DNA from: Plasmopara viticola
Lineage: Eukaryota; Oomycota; Peronosporomycetes; Peronosporales; Peronosporaceae
NCBI GenBank assembly: GCA_001695595.3
Contig: MBPM02000088.1
Location: 124,001-188,000 of the forward strand
Length of the DNA stretch: 64,000 nt
Reading direction: 5' to 3'
The position numbers and the translations under genes are program-made. Below are positions 24,201 to 36,942 of the stretch, one piece after another (position 1 is the first letter of the stretch; every line of letters begins with the position of its first letter). The notes under the pieces were generated by a model. The model was not told the origin of the DNA. It did not search any database and saw only the letters and a list, made by a program, of their open reading frames with translations.

Positions 24201-26715
24201 TAGTCATACTTTGTAGTCAATCCTACTCCTATGCGGGCCGATTGTCGACCCGAAGTCTTGCAAAAGTTCCGGGGTGAATAAAATCTTACATCTGGCCGAT
24301 GTCGCTTTTGCGCCGTTAGGACATCTAGCTATGGCTGAACCAGACGAGGTGGCTACAATTGCAGCATCCTTGCTGCCGGGCGACTGAAGCGCGTCATGGT
24401 GTCTGATCTCAACGAGCAAGTTTATGTTTTAAAGCCTAGGCTCGGTTGCTCCGAAGACAGCATATTTTAAAGTTAATCCATCAGCGAAGGGGTGATAAGT
24501 CCGAATGTCTTTTTCTGGCGTAGGAAGCTAGAGATGACTAACAATGCGATCCGATCACAGACGATCATGAGCGCGTGGCACTCGCATTGCTCGTCTGGGA
24601 CGCCAAGCCACAGCTGGAAAGCAACCTGTGAGATCTTTTCATCTAAGATCTTTGTGTCCTGTGGACCCGCCAAGAAACATTTAAAGCAGCGATCTTGCCG
24701 GTAAACTTTAAATTCTGCCAGCTTCGGGCTTTCTAAACTAGATGCAAGGAGGTCTGAGAAGCCGCGTACCCACAAAGGTGTACATTTTGAGAAATCTACC
24801 GAGTCTAAAGTTCCCTATGAGAGGCAACGACTTTCCGATACCTTTCAAAGACCTTGTACCGAAACTAGCGGCAGTCAAATCGATTGCATAGCTCATGGGG
24901 AGCATGGCCAAAGACCTTTCAGCTCCTTCCTTTTGGTCTTGAGGATCACGGGTCGTCTCGAAGAAATCGCGGCCTGACCATCAAAGTCGACCCCGAGAGC
25001 AATCGCAATCAGGTACAATCTGCCGCGTAGGAGCTGCTATTTCCGGAGACCAGGCATAATATCAAGTCTGGAGCGGCATCCTCCAGTATCCCTCGACTGC
25101 TAGCTTACAGAAGAGGCGCTTTCAAAGACGCCTGGAGCCTTTTAAAAAGCGGTGCGTTTTAATGGTACTACGTAAAAATCCTGGAACTGCTGACTCATCT
25201 CCGGTAAAGCTGATTGAAGGCACTTGCGAATTAGACCCAAAGAACTGATTTATCGTATGCAATCCACGGCGCTTTTTTGCCGCAAACTGAGAAAATGATA
25301 TTATCGTTACGAACCTACGTTTGAAATAATCGCTCCCGACGTCGAATTTGCCATTACGCTGAATTTGACACTTTGACAAGGTGAGCTGCATTCAACTTAT
25401 CAAGAAACCAATTTCTATTTTAAACTCACAGATGTAATATACTTTGTGTAAAGACTTTAAAGAGGATCACCCAGTCCCAAAAAAGACTATACAGATTTAT
25501 CGTGGTTGTGAAAGTGCCACTTATCGTAAAGGAGTACCTTCATAAATTCATTTTTCTTAGGCCTCCTGCGACGCAAATGAAGATCTGTGGCGAAGGTTGC
25601 TGCGGTATTAACACCAACGAATTACTGCTTTATCGTAAAGCTGTAATAATGGTTTCTTAGAGCCAAGTAAGTAGTGTCGGGAGAGCCTTTGTGATGATCA
25701 AATCAGAAGAGTATAATGCTCGGGCCATGGATTGTACAATCACTCTCTCTTTCTCGCCGGACCAGACGGTGAAACCCGGCGGTGAGTAAGTCACATAACC
25801 TCTCTTCTGCTGTGTTAGTGCTTTGTTTACTAGACGCGTCCGTGATTTGCACTATGTGTTGTTGTTTTCGACTTCACTCTCTACTTTCTGATCCTCAATA
25901 ATGCTGATCTTATCAAACAAGGGTACCCCAGGTCAGAAATTGGCTCAAGGAGACGGCCATAGATCTTCTTGTTCTTACAAGTGAAGCTTTTACATAGCCG
26001 ATGGGCTTGACGATAAATTCGGCACTTTTTAAGGTGTCTCAATTTTACTCGCTACATAGGGCTTTTTTACAGCCTTAGTAAAGGCGAGTGTTGGCCAGAG
26101 CGTCTACAGCGCTTCTCAACGTTTTCATCGCCCAAAAGCAGGGCCTCTGCATACCACCAGTCAAGAGAGAAGAGTAGGTGCTCTTTTTTCTCCGTGATGT
26201 TTCCTAAAACTTTCCTTGCTTAGGCATCACTTAGGAGGACGAATCACTTCTGACCCGCAGTCCGCATGTAGGCGCAGCTTTTGTGAACGGCAGAATTTTG
26301 TTTCACGCACATTTATAAAGAGAGACTGCTTTTAAGGCAGAGGCGACTTTGTAACTTCCTTAAAATGTCACGGCTGACTGTCGACCTACATTGCTGGCTA
26401 TTCGGTCATCGTCACGACCAAACCGACTTCCGCCTTTGAAGGCAAAGAGTGCGCAATTCTCTTCGTTTGGGTCCAATCTACGTTTTATCGGATAGGGTAT
26501 CATGTAAAGGCGATCTTTGTACAAAAATGCTGACCTTGTCTCGAGAGGAGTAAAAACTGTAGCTCCCCGCGAACGAAAGGATCCCATTAATATATGTACA
26601 TACCACGAAGTATCGAGTAAGATGATTCCAATGGTGAAAACCCCCTGCCTTACTTCTAATAGCAAATGAATTGCTTACTAAGACAGAGGTAGCAAAACCA
26701 CGTAGACGTAGCATA
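24201..26715 (-). mobile_element. Degenerate Ty1/Copia retrotransposon relic (pre-integrase, integrase, linker)
   Basis: Read on the minus strand, three broken segments follow Copia pol order. Near 26,570-26,460, RGATVFTPLETRSAFLYKDR then LYMIPYPIK resembles the pre-integrase region. Near 25,335-25,180, KRRFVTIISFSQFAAKK followed by QFFGSNSQVPSI resembles the integrase start (RYFVTFIDDFSR and the FK..F segment). Near 24,680-24,480, KILDEKISQVAFQLWLGVPDEQ then KKTF resembles the post-integrase KLD.K....FLGY.DEQKGY and DV.FDE.K segment. Stops and frameshifts separate them, so the element is dead. Ends and LTRs were not located. Confidence 0.65.
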
Positions 26716-27287
26716 AAATAAACCAGCCTCTAAACAGCAGTCGATCGCACATGGCAATCCTTTCTTACCATAGATAGTGAATAGTCGTAAATAGTAAGGT
26801 CTATTATTCTTCAGCTTGCCTCTTCTGTGTAGGATGTTGCGTGGCCCTTAACATAAAATTATCTTGAATTGAATTGAAGTATTTTTCCACACACGCGAAT
26901 GTTTTCATTTAAAAAAGGTAAGTCTTGACACAATGTTGTATCAGATAAGTCAGTTCGATAAACTGCAGTATTTAGCACGCTTTAATCCCTAAAGACAAGG
27001 AATAATGATTCCGTCACAGACTAACGCATAAGATTTACGTTTCGTTCAGTTGAATGCTGTTATTACGCTGTCGATCAAAGTTTACAACCGGGCACGGTCT
27101 TTTGCCCCTATTACGACCAAAAAGTATGACCAAGTTTATGAAGAATATATAGCATTTTTTCTTTTGATTTTTTTTTACGATCTTCAATTCCAGGTGGCAT
27201 AATACATTAATTCAGTACAAACTTACACGCCAACACAACTTCACGTCTATTTATCGTGGAAAAAGATCGCACTCATACGATAAGCCG
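26716..27287. other. Intergenic region upstream of the PEBP-like gene
   Basis: About 570 bp, AT-rich, with a T-run at about 27,167-27,178. It lies between the Copia relic and the PEBP-like start codon and presumably includes the promoter and 5' untranslated region. No specific element can be supported. Confidence 0.4.
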
Positions 27288-28104
27288 ATGCCTTCATATG
27301 GATCCAAGCTGCCACCGCCGAAGCTGACCCCAGCTTCATTTACCCTCCGTGGAGCGGGTTTACTTGTCACAGCTGCGTTCTTGGTGAGTATCTTGCTGAT
27401 GGGAGTGCTTGTCCAGTTCGTGGGAATGAGCAGCATCGAGCTCTCGAAGGACAATGAATATTCAACTCTCGGATTAAACAAGCGAGATACTGCATTGACG
27501 TCGACGCAAGTGTTGCAGCATCTTGATTTCCAATCGAGAAATGATACGAAAGGAACCGATAACGTTCGTATCAGTATCTCCTTCAATCGGGATCATCCCA
27601 TCACTCCGGGACAATTTGTGCCCATGGACGAGGTACAAATTCTTACATCTTGCATCAAGTCAAGATTTTTCTTAATGTCTTCCGTTGGCGCTTATTGTGC
27701 TTTAGGCTCAGAAAGCTCCTAGCATTCTTATTGAAAGCCACATCGCACACAGTACGGAACGTTATACGTATGTGCTCGTTGACATCGATGCTCCGGATCC
27801 CAAGGCTGCAACCCACGCGCCATTCCTGCACTATATATTGGCAAATTTGACTGCAAATGTTGACAATGATCAAGACCGATTGCAACACAAGGTTGTTGTG
27901 GTCTCTTACTATCCAGTTACACCGCCTGTTGGGGAACATAGGTACGTATCTTTGCTCTTCCGACAGCACCAGAGTGCCCCCAAACCGCTGGATGAGATCA
28001 AACGCACCAATTTTGACGTGATTGGATTTGCTTTGACGAACAAGCTGGAAATTGTTACCTCGAGCAGCTTTCATTCGCATCCCGCCGCTCAAAACGACTG
28101 GTAA
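27288..28104 (+). CDS. Membrane-anchored phosphatidylethanolamine-binding (PEBP) family protein, two exons
   Basis: Exon 1 (27288-27632) and exon 2 (27706-28104) join over a 73-nt phase-0 GT-AG intron to 247 residues. A hydrophobic segment at about residues 22-46 (GAGLLVTAAFLVSILLMGVL) preceded by a short basic stretch suggests a single-pass type II anchor or uncleaved signal. The PEBP fold covers about residues 93-240. The first family motif reads VDIDAPDPKAATHAPFLHY (140-158), with the ligand-pocket Asp residues and His157; the second reads GEHRYVSLLFRQ (191-202). PEBP proteins bind phospholipid headgroups and modulate kinases or secretory processes; the partner here is unknown. The frame over intron 1 also stays open for 29 codons, so intron retention would give a truncated protein. 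Confidence 0.82.
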
Positions 28105-31100
28105 ATTGACCTTTTTCGCTGTATTGGTTTGAATACGGCTGAACATTGCAATAAATGGGATCAAAGTCAAACGGCACTTTTCAGGATCGAAGTGTTTTGA
28201 TTCGATTGTTTGGTGCTCCGTGGAGAGGTAGTACAATGAGTACCACTAGCTTTAGCTGAGCTATGGATTGCTTTTGTAGCAATTACTTACTCCATGCTTT
28301 TCTAGCGTAAGCATTTGCAATATGAAATATTGCGTTTGTTGTTAGTGTACTGCGAAACATAACGCACCAATTTGTTTTCAATATCAAAACCATGTTTGTG
28401 CTCCGCTTTGCAATAAAATATGGATGGATGCTACCAATTATGACCATATTTGTATAGAAAAAAACACATACATAATTTATGTGGATGGACTACTTTTAAG
28501 AATTCAATAAGTTTTGTACTTTCAGCTTTTTAGGCTAAGTTAACAAATATGCTGATATAACGATTGTCGTAACTAGTGGTTTTATACAATGTTTAGAGTT
28601 AATGGGATATATTAACGAAAGAGTTTAAGAATAAACTTGCTTGTAGCAATCAAACGATTCCCACGAAGTCGCAACGACAGCAATGTGGCTATAGGTGCTT
28701 TAAGTGATCAATAAATGAATACCAAAGCCAGACAAAAACGTGAAATTAGTATAGGACTATCAATAACATTGGGTTAACAAAGAACTTCGTCGGCCGCCTC
28801 ATACCAACGCATCCAATAAAAAAAGAATTCTTCATAGAACAAGACAGTTTATGTGGCTAATCTAGCAAATGCTATACACAAAATGTAACTCACAACATAT
28901 CTGGGTGAATGCAAATGCGAACACAAATTGTATGTGTTTATGGTCTTGGCTAAGGCATTTTTCCGTACAAATAATTCTCATAGCTCGAAGTGCTAAGTCA
29001 GACTACTTTTCTACCTAAAATAACTTTCGACGGCGAGCTCCGCGAAACAAAAATTACGTCTGATAACTTCTAGCGATTGAAGTTAATGTGATAGCAGTAT
29101 AGGTCACCCTTTCTTAGGTGTTACAACAGTTCAATGAAAATCTATCTGCCAAGGCTATAATCCCAGCGCAAGCTATCCATGCTTTCAATATGTATATGCT
29201 CACGAAAGAACTGGCGCTGCTTTAGCAAAAGGATATGTTTCAAATTGCTTCAACAATCTCTCTTATCCGGATGATAATCTACTAACGCATATCAGAGTTC
29301 TATAGCTAAGCGCTTGGGCGGCTGCAAGGGTCAGGATGCCGAGGCAAAGCGAAAATTCAATTTGACATATAACCATTCGTATGGATTGCTGCATCTGTGA
29401 GATTTTTGCTACTATCAGCAGCCTCTTCTTCAGCAAAGCATATCAGCAACAAGATTGTTAAACATATTAGTCAGCTGTGCCATGTGCAGCACCGTCCGTA
29501 TGGAAAAAATACACGCTAATTGGTTGCGCTTATAAAAAGTTGTTATATATCACATTTACAAGTAAACGGGAGACGCAAAAGAAGCAAATTGTGATATGCT
29601 CGTAAGCTATTAGAGTAGCCACTTCAGTGACTAAGTCGCCTGGTAAATTCCCAAGGTATGAAAATCCCGATAGCTTACATCTTTATCAAGACCAGCTCTT
29701 GCAAGCCTTTTAGCTCTCAAACAAAGTCTGTATCGAACGCTTGGTTGGGAGAAAGATTTAATTCTGAGGCAGTAATTGCTGATATGGTTAAAATCTGCAG
29801 GTAAACGTGCTTTCTGTCGATTGGAAATGGATATGAGCAAGCCCAAAGAGATCACGAAGGAGTCGAGCAGCAAGATCGATCACTAAGCTCCACATTCTGG
29901 AGGAGCTTAATGATTTTTGCGATATAAGAACTAATAAGCGTCGTCTTGATATCAATAAGCTGATCAATCGAGTGCTATGTATTTCGTTCGCTAGGTTCAT
30001 TTAAACAATGACAATATTGACTTCTACTTCGGTCTCTAGACTTTCAACATAAAAAAAGCAATTTATGACCGTATCACGTTTAGCTGCGAAAAGACTTTCA
30101 ACAATTGTGGTGATGGTGTTCGTCTGATGAGAATAAGTAAAAGTGTAATTTTCGAGAATGTAGCGCTGATGTTCCCGAGTTCGATCGCCGCATGCCTAAG
30201 CCATTTACGAAAAGTGGTGATGATGCGACGGTCTCATTACTTTCCAAAATTTAAACTTGCTATCATTTGGACGAGGTGCGCAAGTACTAAGGGTATACAA
30301 CATGGACAAGGTAGAATGTTCATGAACTCAACAGGATGGATTAGGACCGTTGCACGATACCGCTTCGCATTTTGGGGTACTATCTAAGGCCACGACTGTC
30401 GAATTATCGTCTCTCATGCTCAGATCAAATAGTACATAGTTACAACGCCAAGCAACGTTCGATGGTTAATCAACTACTTCACACAGTGTCTGGAACGATA
30501 TATTGAGCCGATGATCAGCTTTTTATTTTAGCTTTAAACCATCATTTTTTAAGGCTTATTTGTGCGCATGCACTCAAAATCTGTCCACAAACTGATATCG
30601 TAACTTACCACGTCTGTCTCTTCGTGCTATGTGCGAGACGATTGAACTTCGCAGGCAAGGTTCAATTTCGTTGGGGTATCGTAGCTCACACAGCATCCCA
30701 ATCAGAGTATAGCTGGTAATTTATGAGATTTATATAAGTAGAGCAATAAAATATAGAAAATAGCACCCAATACATAAATTTATCGACTATTAGTATGATC
30801 AGTCAAGCTTCGCTGACCGCAGTCATTGGTATGTCTCTTTTTCGCATAAAAAGTCGGTAACACAACGTCGACTGAGTTAAGTACACTGTGCATTGTATGC
30901 TGTTCTGTAGCACATCAGTTTTATGTGTTTTTTGATATTGACATCTCTGGCCTCAATTTGCTTGTAAAGTACGCCACTTGCTTTCCGACTTTTTGACAAG
31001 AAATTTGCTCTTCCGAATCACTTTTGTACCGTGTTCTGCATGAACAATTCGTCACTGATGCCACACTGCTCATTTGGTAAACAAAAGTTGCCACTTTCGC

Positions 31101-34100
31101 GTCACGCAGAACTTGGCACCTGGGCTCATGTCATTATATGACATACAAGATCACCTCATTGGCAGGTTTCGTGAGTCCATCTTTGGTATTTTTGTATAAC
31201 AGATATTGGGCTAATCATGTCTTCGACCGCACCGATGTCTCCCTTTCTAAGGATGTAAAGCCTTGAGCTTGCGTCATGTTTTGTCATGCCTACCTTATAC
31301 CCCTTTGCTCGTGACAAACCGCCCTACGCTGCTCGAGGAGGTCCATGCGTTGCCGTCTGTTACTTGACCAGCTCGGCGGTATTTTTGAGACGCTCTATGT
31401 CCTACTATTTCTGGCACGATTATCAAAAATGTATCGGCGCCTGCATCGACATCTATCGAAGAGCTCCGCTCATCCAATAACTCGGTCAGCGCAACAGTTG
31501 CCGCTCCACGCGTATCCGAAGCGATTCCATTTTCTCTAGTCAATCATGTCATTCCAGACAGCAAGCAGCAGCTGTTCAGGATAAGTATTGCTCAGTAAGG
31601 TCACCTGCCACATCACATGTACCGCTAACATAGTGCCCCAGGTACCTCGACCTTGTTACGCCGGACGTAATGCTGATGCGGACGGAGCACTTTGACTAGT
31701 CCGTAACGCGGTGAGAATGAGTTGTTACGTGCAACAACTAAATCGATACGGTACTTTTCAACTACGGGTAGCTCTTGACGAGCGTTGTTTAGTATATTAC
31801 GTGCAGAGCTAAGTCCATGACGCACAAAACCTCAGGCTTAAGACCTTGAGATCTAGCACTTAGAGTGGATTTATAGCAGATAAAACTTTAAACAATTTTC
31901 CTCTTGTACTAAGAAAGATCAGCTGGATTACTGAATTATAGATGGCTACCGTAACGAAAACGATCAGAGATAGTATGGTGCGCGTGGCGTTCACATTCCA
32001 TTAATTAAAAAAGCAGGTTTATTTGAATTTTGTAGGTGTTTCGATCCTATGTGAAGCCACTTGCTAGCAACATTTTTCTGGCGAACAGCGAGCTCGACGA
32101 GCGCTTTAAATACTAAGCCTGTGAGCAAAGCGGGTACAAAGTCAAAAAAAAATCGTAAAGCAAGATTTATACAACCCTTGTTCCTAGGCGTCGCTTTCTA
32201 AACAAGCCAAGGTAATTGGTTTCACAGAAAACATAGAGGTAGGTTCTCCTAGTGTAACTTGTTAGAGCGCAAGCAGCGACAAAAAGGCGGTCTTAATTGC
32301 CTTAGAAAATATACATCACAGACGGCCGAAACGCTGTGGACGGACCTACAGGACCCAATTGTCAATTGCGCAGGCCGCCTGACTTCGGTACAGCCTATTG
32401 AGCTTACGTGTTGTCGAGCAAAGTTACATATGCTACTTTGGATACGGTGAGCAAGGACACATAATACATGTTTGTATTGCAAGTAGCAAAGAAGTGGCCA
32501 ATTGCTTGTTCAAAGTTTTCTATGGGTCACTGGCAGAAAGCGCGCCTCTGAGTCTAAAAAGCGTTGGTCACCTGTAGAAGAAGAAAAATGGATTTCGGGT
32601 TGCGTGGCTATCACATATCACAAGAGCTGGGTCCAAAAACGTCTAACTCTTTTTATAGTGGAGGTCAGCAGCGGGTAAAAGTTGGTTGTATACGAGTTAG
32701 AAAAAAAACTTCGACTATTGGTGGACTCGAGCTCATTGAAGATGTTGCGTTTTGGCAAACGATTACGGTCAACTAAAGAAGGCTGGCAGGATGTTCTCAA
32801 AGAGCGCAACATGGCAATTTAATCTTTATTTAATTGCTAGTGAAACACGTATGTCACCAGTGGGCCGTATTCGACCTTGCTTGTAAAATTCAAGCATTTC
32901 AGCAGCACGAAGGCAGCAAAGAGTCTTTATTCATCCTTGACATAACCAAAAATGACTTGATTCTCACATGCCATGAATAGAAAAGAACAACAATGAACTG
33001 GAAAACAGCATAAGCTCATAGGAGCTAGCCATGCAACACGTCTGTGGTGAGCCATTTTTCCATCCTTTTCGTACGTTAAGCTTTGTACTAGAAGCCTGGA
33101 CTATTACATGCCGTGTATAAGAGGTACAGAAGGTGAGCGTAAAGACGCCTATAAAACATCCTATATTGTGTGCGTAATCAAAGTTTCTTCGGCAGGCGTC
33201 GCTCACAAAGACGCTGACTATAGCGCTCCAAATGTGAGAAATATAGCTATTCTGGTGGATAACTTAGCGTCGCTAGCTACAGGCCAGAAGCTTCACACGC
33301 GGGCAATATGGGCGGTAGACATCTAAGAGGGGAAACATGTCGGTAGCGAAGTACCACCAAGAGCGAGTACCGTGTATAAAGAGAACAGGAATGCGATGCG
33401 AAATTAATCTCTAGATCCACGAAGCAGCAAAACTTACTGAATCTTTAAGTTCAAGCGACTGAGTCTCTGGCTAAGTAACTATCCAAAATACTTCAGAGGT
33501 TGTATCTAAATGCCTGACGAGATCCGAACTCGCCTATCAGTTAGGACGGAGGTGTCTTGGGCCAGCCTTGTAGGCAGCGAATGCTACAACTATGCTACGA
33601 TGATACAAAGTATTCAAGAATTCATTGCAAGGGAAACAATGTAAGCTCATTGATAGATTCTTTGCCAAAAGTTAAAGAACCGCGTGGCTTGGGAGGCGAC
33701 ACATTTGCACCCGTCAACAACCTTTTGTGTATAAATTGTGAGCGGGAATTGGCGACTTTAATAAATTTTCAAAACGCAGAATTGTGCAGCAGTATTCAAG
33801 CAAAAATCTATTCTATGGGAAAATTGTTGCTAATCAGCGTGTCAAATTGCACGTTGATAGTGCATGGAAGGCTACTATTAGCTTCGAACAGGCGAGTCGA
33901 GTACAGTCGCACGGTGTAAGCAGGCTTAGCGGCATGATGAGGGGGATATTGGTGCTTAACGGCTTAAATGACGACTAAGTGGCCTTCAACACAATTATTT
34001 CGGTCATTTTGGGCACATCTTCTACGCTTATAACCGTCTGGAGATGATCTATACAACTTTGATTACCTTTTTAGACCACCTATAGAGGAAATTAAGATCG

Positions 34101-34484
34101 TTAGAGGTAATGTTTTGCATTGACAAACATATTGCTATTACAAATCAGAGTGAAGACTTCGGCTGCTTCGGTATCAACAATGAAGAATAAGCAGAACTTG
34201 AGAGCGTAAACGTTGTTTTGGCATGACGTAGATCACGGTTCCAAAAGATTTTAGGAATCTTTTGAATTACTTCTCACAAGGCATATGATGATTCTGCGAC
34301 GGAAGTATAAGCAGAGCTAACGATTGTGACGCAATCGAGTTATTTCCAATGCTCTCCCCTTGCCTCATCGATTGTCTACCTCTTTACGGACTATCAATAC
34401 AGTATTGCTAATATCTATGTTATGCACATCGATAAAGTAAAGCACCTGATAACTAGCCATGCTACTTTGGTGTGAAATCTATCT
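28105..34484. other. Long AT-rich gene-poor region
   Basis: About 6.4 kb with no gene I can support. Overlapping frames of 60-86 codons on both strands at 29.6-30.4 and 31.3-31.8 kb lack known motifs. One minus-strand frame near 31,825-31,625 (NARQELPVVEKYRIDLVVAR) looks coding-like but has no family. A tRNA-like relic lies at 33,511-33,576. The plus frame at 33,557-33,919 is unrecognised. Confidence 0.45.
33511..33576 (-). tRNA. Degenerate tRNA-like sequence (possible tRNA-derived SINE head or tRNA-Arg relic)
   Basis: On the minus strand the 66-nt segment has a good T-arm (GCGAG, loop TTCGGAT, CTCGT) that supplies a B-box-like element, an A-box-like TGGCCCAAG, a loop-like GTCCTAA that would give anticodon CCT, and acceptor ends TGCCTA and CAGGCA that pair for five or more bases. 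The anticodon stem does not pair well and the D-arm is short, so it is not a functional tRNA. A decayed tRNA-Arg gene or a tRNA-derived SINE are both possible. Confidence 0.3.
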
Positions 34485-35235
34485 ACGTTGACCGATGTAT
34501 CTTCGAAGTTTCTCTTCAAGTTGGAAATTTATTACAAGTAAATTATCAACGAACAAAGCGGCATTTATAGGCAGCGACTTAACCTATCAGAGCAAAGAAT
34601 GGACAATGAACAGTTAGTTCATGAGTCCACTTTGCAATTAGCCAGCGAGGTATAATGAGCATAAATTTGTGAAAGAAAAGCAGCTCACTGGCCACAAGAC
34701 TACATTATGAAGATTTTGAGACCGAAAAACTATCGAGAGATGGCACATGTGTTTTAAGGCTTTGATATTGCTCAATTGAACCAATTAAGCAAGATAGTGC
34801 TGTTGCGTTTTGGTAAAGATAATGCACTCAGCAAAGCATTTGATCATTTAAGAAAGATTTTTGGGAACATCAAATTGCATTAAATTCGACTCAGGTGGCG
34901 ACAAGCAAACATCGAGGCTCGTTTGTGCTTTGCAGCCGTTATTGTCATTAAAGCCTTAAAACACATGTGCCATCTCTCGATAGTTTTTCGGTCTCAAAAT
35001 CTTCATAATGTAGTCTTGTGGCCAGTGAGCTGCTTTCCTTTAACAAATTTATGTTCATTATACCTCGTTAGCTAATCGCAAAAGTGGAAAGGCGACTCAT
35101 GGACTAACCGTTCATTGTCCATCTTTTGCTCTGATAGGTTAAGTTGCTGCCTATAAATGCCGCTTTGTTCGTTGATAATTTACTTGTAATAAATCTCCAA
35201 CTTGAAGAGAAACTTTGAATTACATCGGTCAACGT
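34485..35235. mobile_element. Fold-back element: large inverted repeat with arms of about 280 bp
   Basis: The left arm (34485-34763) and right arm (34950-35235) are reverse complements, roughly 93 percent identical by eye, with one insertion of about 8 nt in the right arm. The innermost 87 bp of the arms match perfectly. The spacer is 186 nt. Outer ends are ACGTTGACCGATGTA and its complement. No target-site duplication is evident directly outside the ends. The layout fits a fold-back or MITE-like element, or an inverted duplication of an older repeat. A transcript across it would fold into a long double-stranded RNA. Confidence 0.85.
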
Positions 35236-36942
35236 GCACGCTTCGCCATGTAATGTACGGTGGGTCCTTTATTTGTTGTCGATACAAAAAAGACATAAGC
35301 CAATACAGATTGACAGTCGATTTAATCGTAGTCGAAGAAACGACATCATGGCACAATCAAGTGACTTTCAGATATTTGAATTGCTCTACTAGTGCAAATT
35401 CGCCACGATGTATCAACTAAAGTAAACGCGAGCAAGAAACGGAGCTTGAGCTTTTGCGATCGACCAAAGATGAGCAGTCGATTAATGCGCATCACGAAGA
35501 GGCTGATGAAGTAGCAAATTGCACAATTGGGCCAGCAAGGAACCTCCATTTGACAAAATCAGGTTCTTTATACACTGTATTGAAAACCTTCACATGAGAC
35601 AGGAGAAAAAGAGCATTTACTGCAAAAAATCACGAGCACAAAAGACAAACGTAGAGCTTAGAAGCTGCACGTTTAAGTTTACGGCAATCCTAAGCCAACA
35701 GTTGCTTCTTGCCATCTCTTATCTTAGAGATTGACCATCCATTACCTGCTCACGTGCTAACTTTCGAACGGCTCTACAAGGCTGCAATTGAGCGTCAGAA
35801 TAATAAGCAGAAATTTTTTAAAGTCAAAGGATTACGTCAAAAGGTCAAGAATTAAGCAAACAGCATACGTTCTTAATGGTCCAACAAATGGTCCAACATT
35901 TAAAGGAGGCCTTAAAAAGGCCTTGCAGAGAATGCACTAGCGGTCGATTTTCGAGCAATGCGCACTACATGAACAAATTAATTCGCAAGCAACGCCGATC
36001 TGGTGACACTTCGAGTACACTTTTTGTATCAGCAACACGAGGTCTCGATGCTAATTGAAGCCCGGTACGTAAGAAGCTTTAAGAAGCAAGTAAATTCGTT
36101 AAAACTTCCTCCCCTAATTCTGTTCTTCGAGACTAATTTTAATATGTCAAAAATTCGAAAAAGTGCCATCTCTTGCATTTTCTCATTAACTTGCAGGAAA
36201 GAGTCCACGACTTCAGTATTAAGCTGATGGTTATGCAATCATTTTTAGACACTCGTCTCGACTTCCAAGAACCATATCATTCACAGCATGACTAAACACT
36301 AAGTGCGGCTAGCTTCATCCATACTTTTAGAATCATGTCCCGTAGTGATAGCTATAATAAGACGAGCTATAATTTCTCTGCATTTGCAAGATCCTTTCAT
36401 CAAATACCCTTGGCATGGCAAACTAAGGCAAGGCGGCGACCGAGTGTGTGCATCACTCGAAAAGACTGCTTAATAAAGATTTGTCTTCCATAGAATTCAC
36501 ATCCCGTTGAGATTTCTCGGGTCCATCTCAATTCATACTTTGACAATGATCTTTCAATTTAGTCTCAGAAAAACTATTATCGAGTAACTCCTCATCAATC
36601 GCGTTGGTATTTTTTCAGCACTTGTGGACTTTGTCGAAACGCCAGTCATTTCTATTGACGGGAAACACGTAGCTGTATGAATTACCAACTCTGTCTTGGT
36701 TCGTTATCAAGTCCTTTTGGTCATTTCGTCAACCCTGTTGTACAAGTGAAAGCCATCAAAGTCAAAATTTTCACTTCCTTGACAACATTTATGACGAAAT
36801 AAGTAAATTTCGGCACACCATACGATAATCAAGTCAAAAGGTCCCAACAGGCTATGAAAGTAGGGATTGGCGGAGTAGCCTAGATTGTGTGGACGACACG
36901 AGTTTTTCTTCCCTCGTCCTCGTCATTTTGTCATATTGCACG
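35236..36942. other. Gene-poor region upstream of the potassium channel gene
   Basis: About 1.7 kb with short unrecognised frames (35,519-35,734, 35,876-36,058 and 36,003-36,227, plus). The frame of the channel gene is open from 36,889 by a GTG, but its first ATG is at 36,943. No specific promoter element can be supported. Confidence 0.4.

Noticed and set aside
27655..28236. 193-codon minus-strand frame over the PEBP gene
   Set aside because: It overlaps the conserved PEBP exon and has no recognisable domain.
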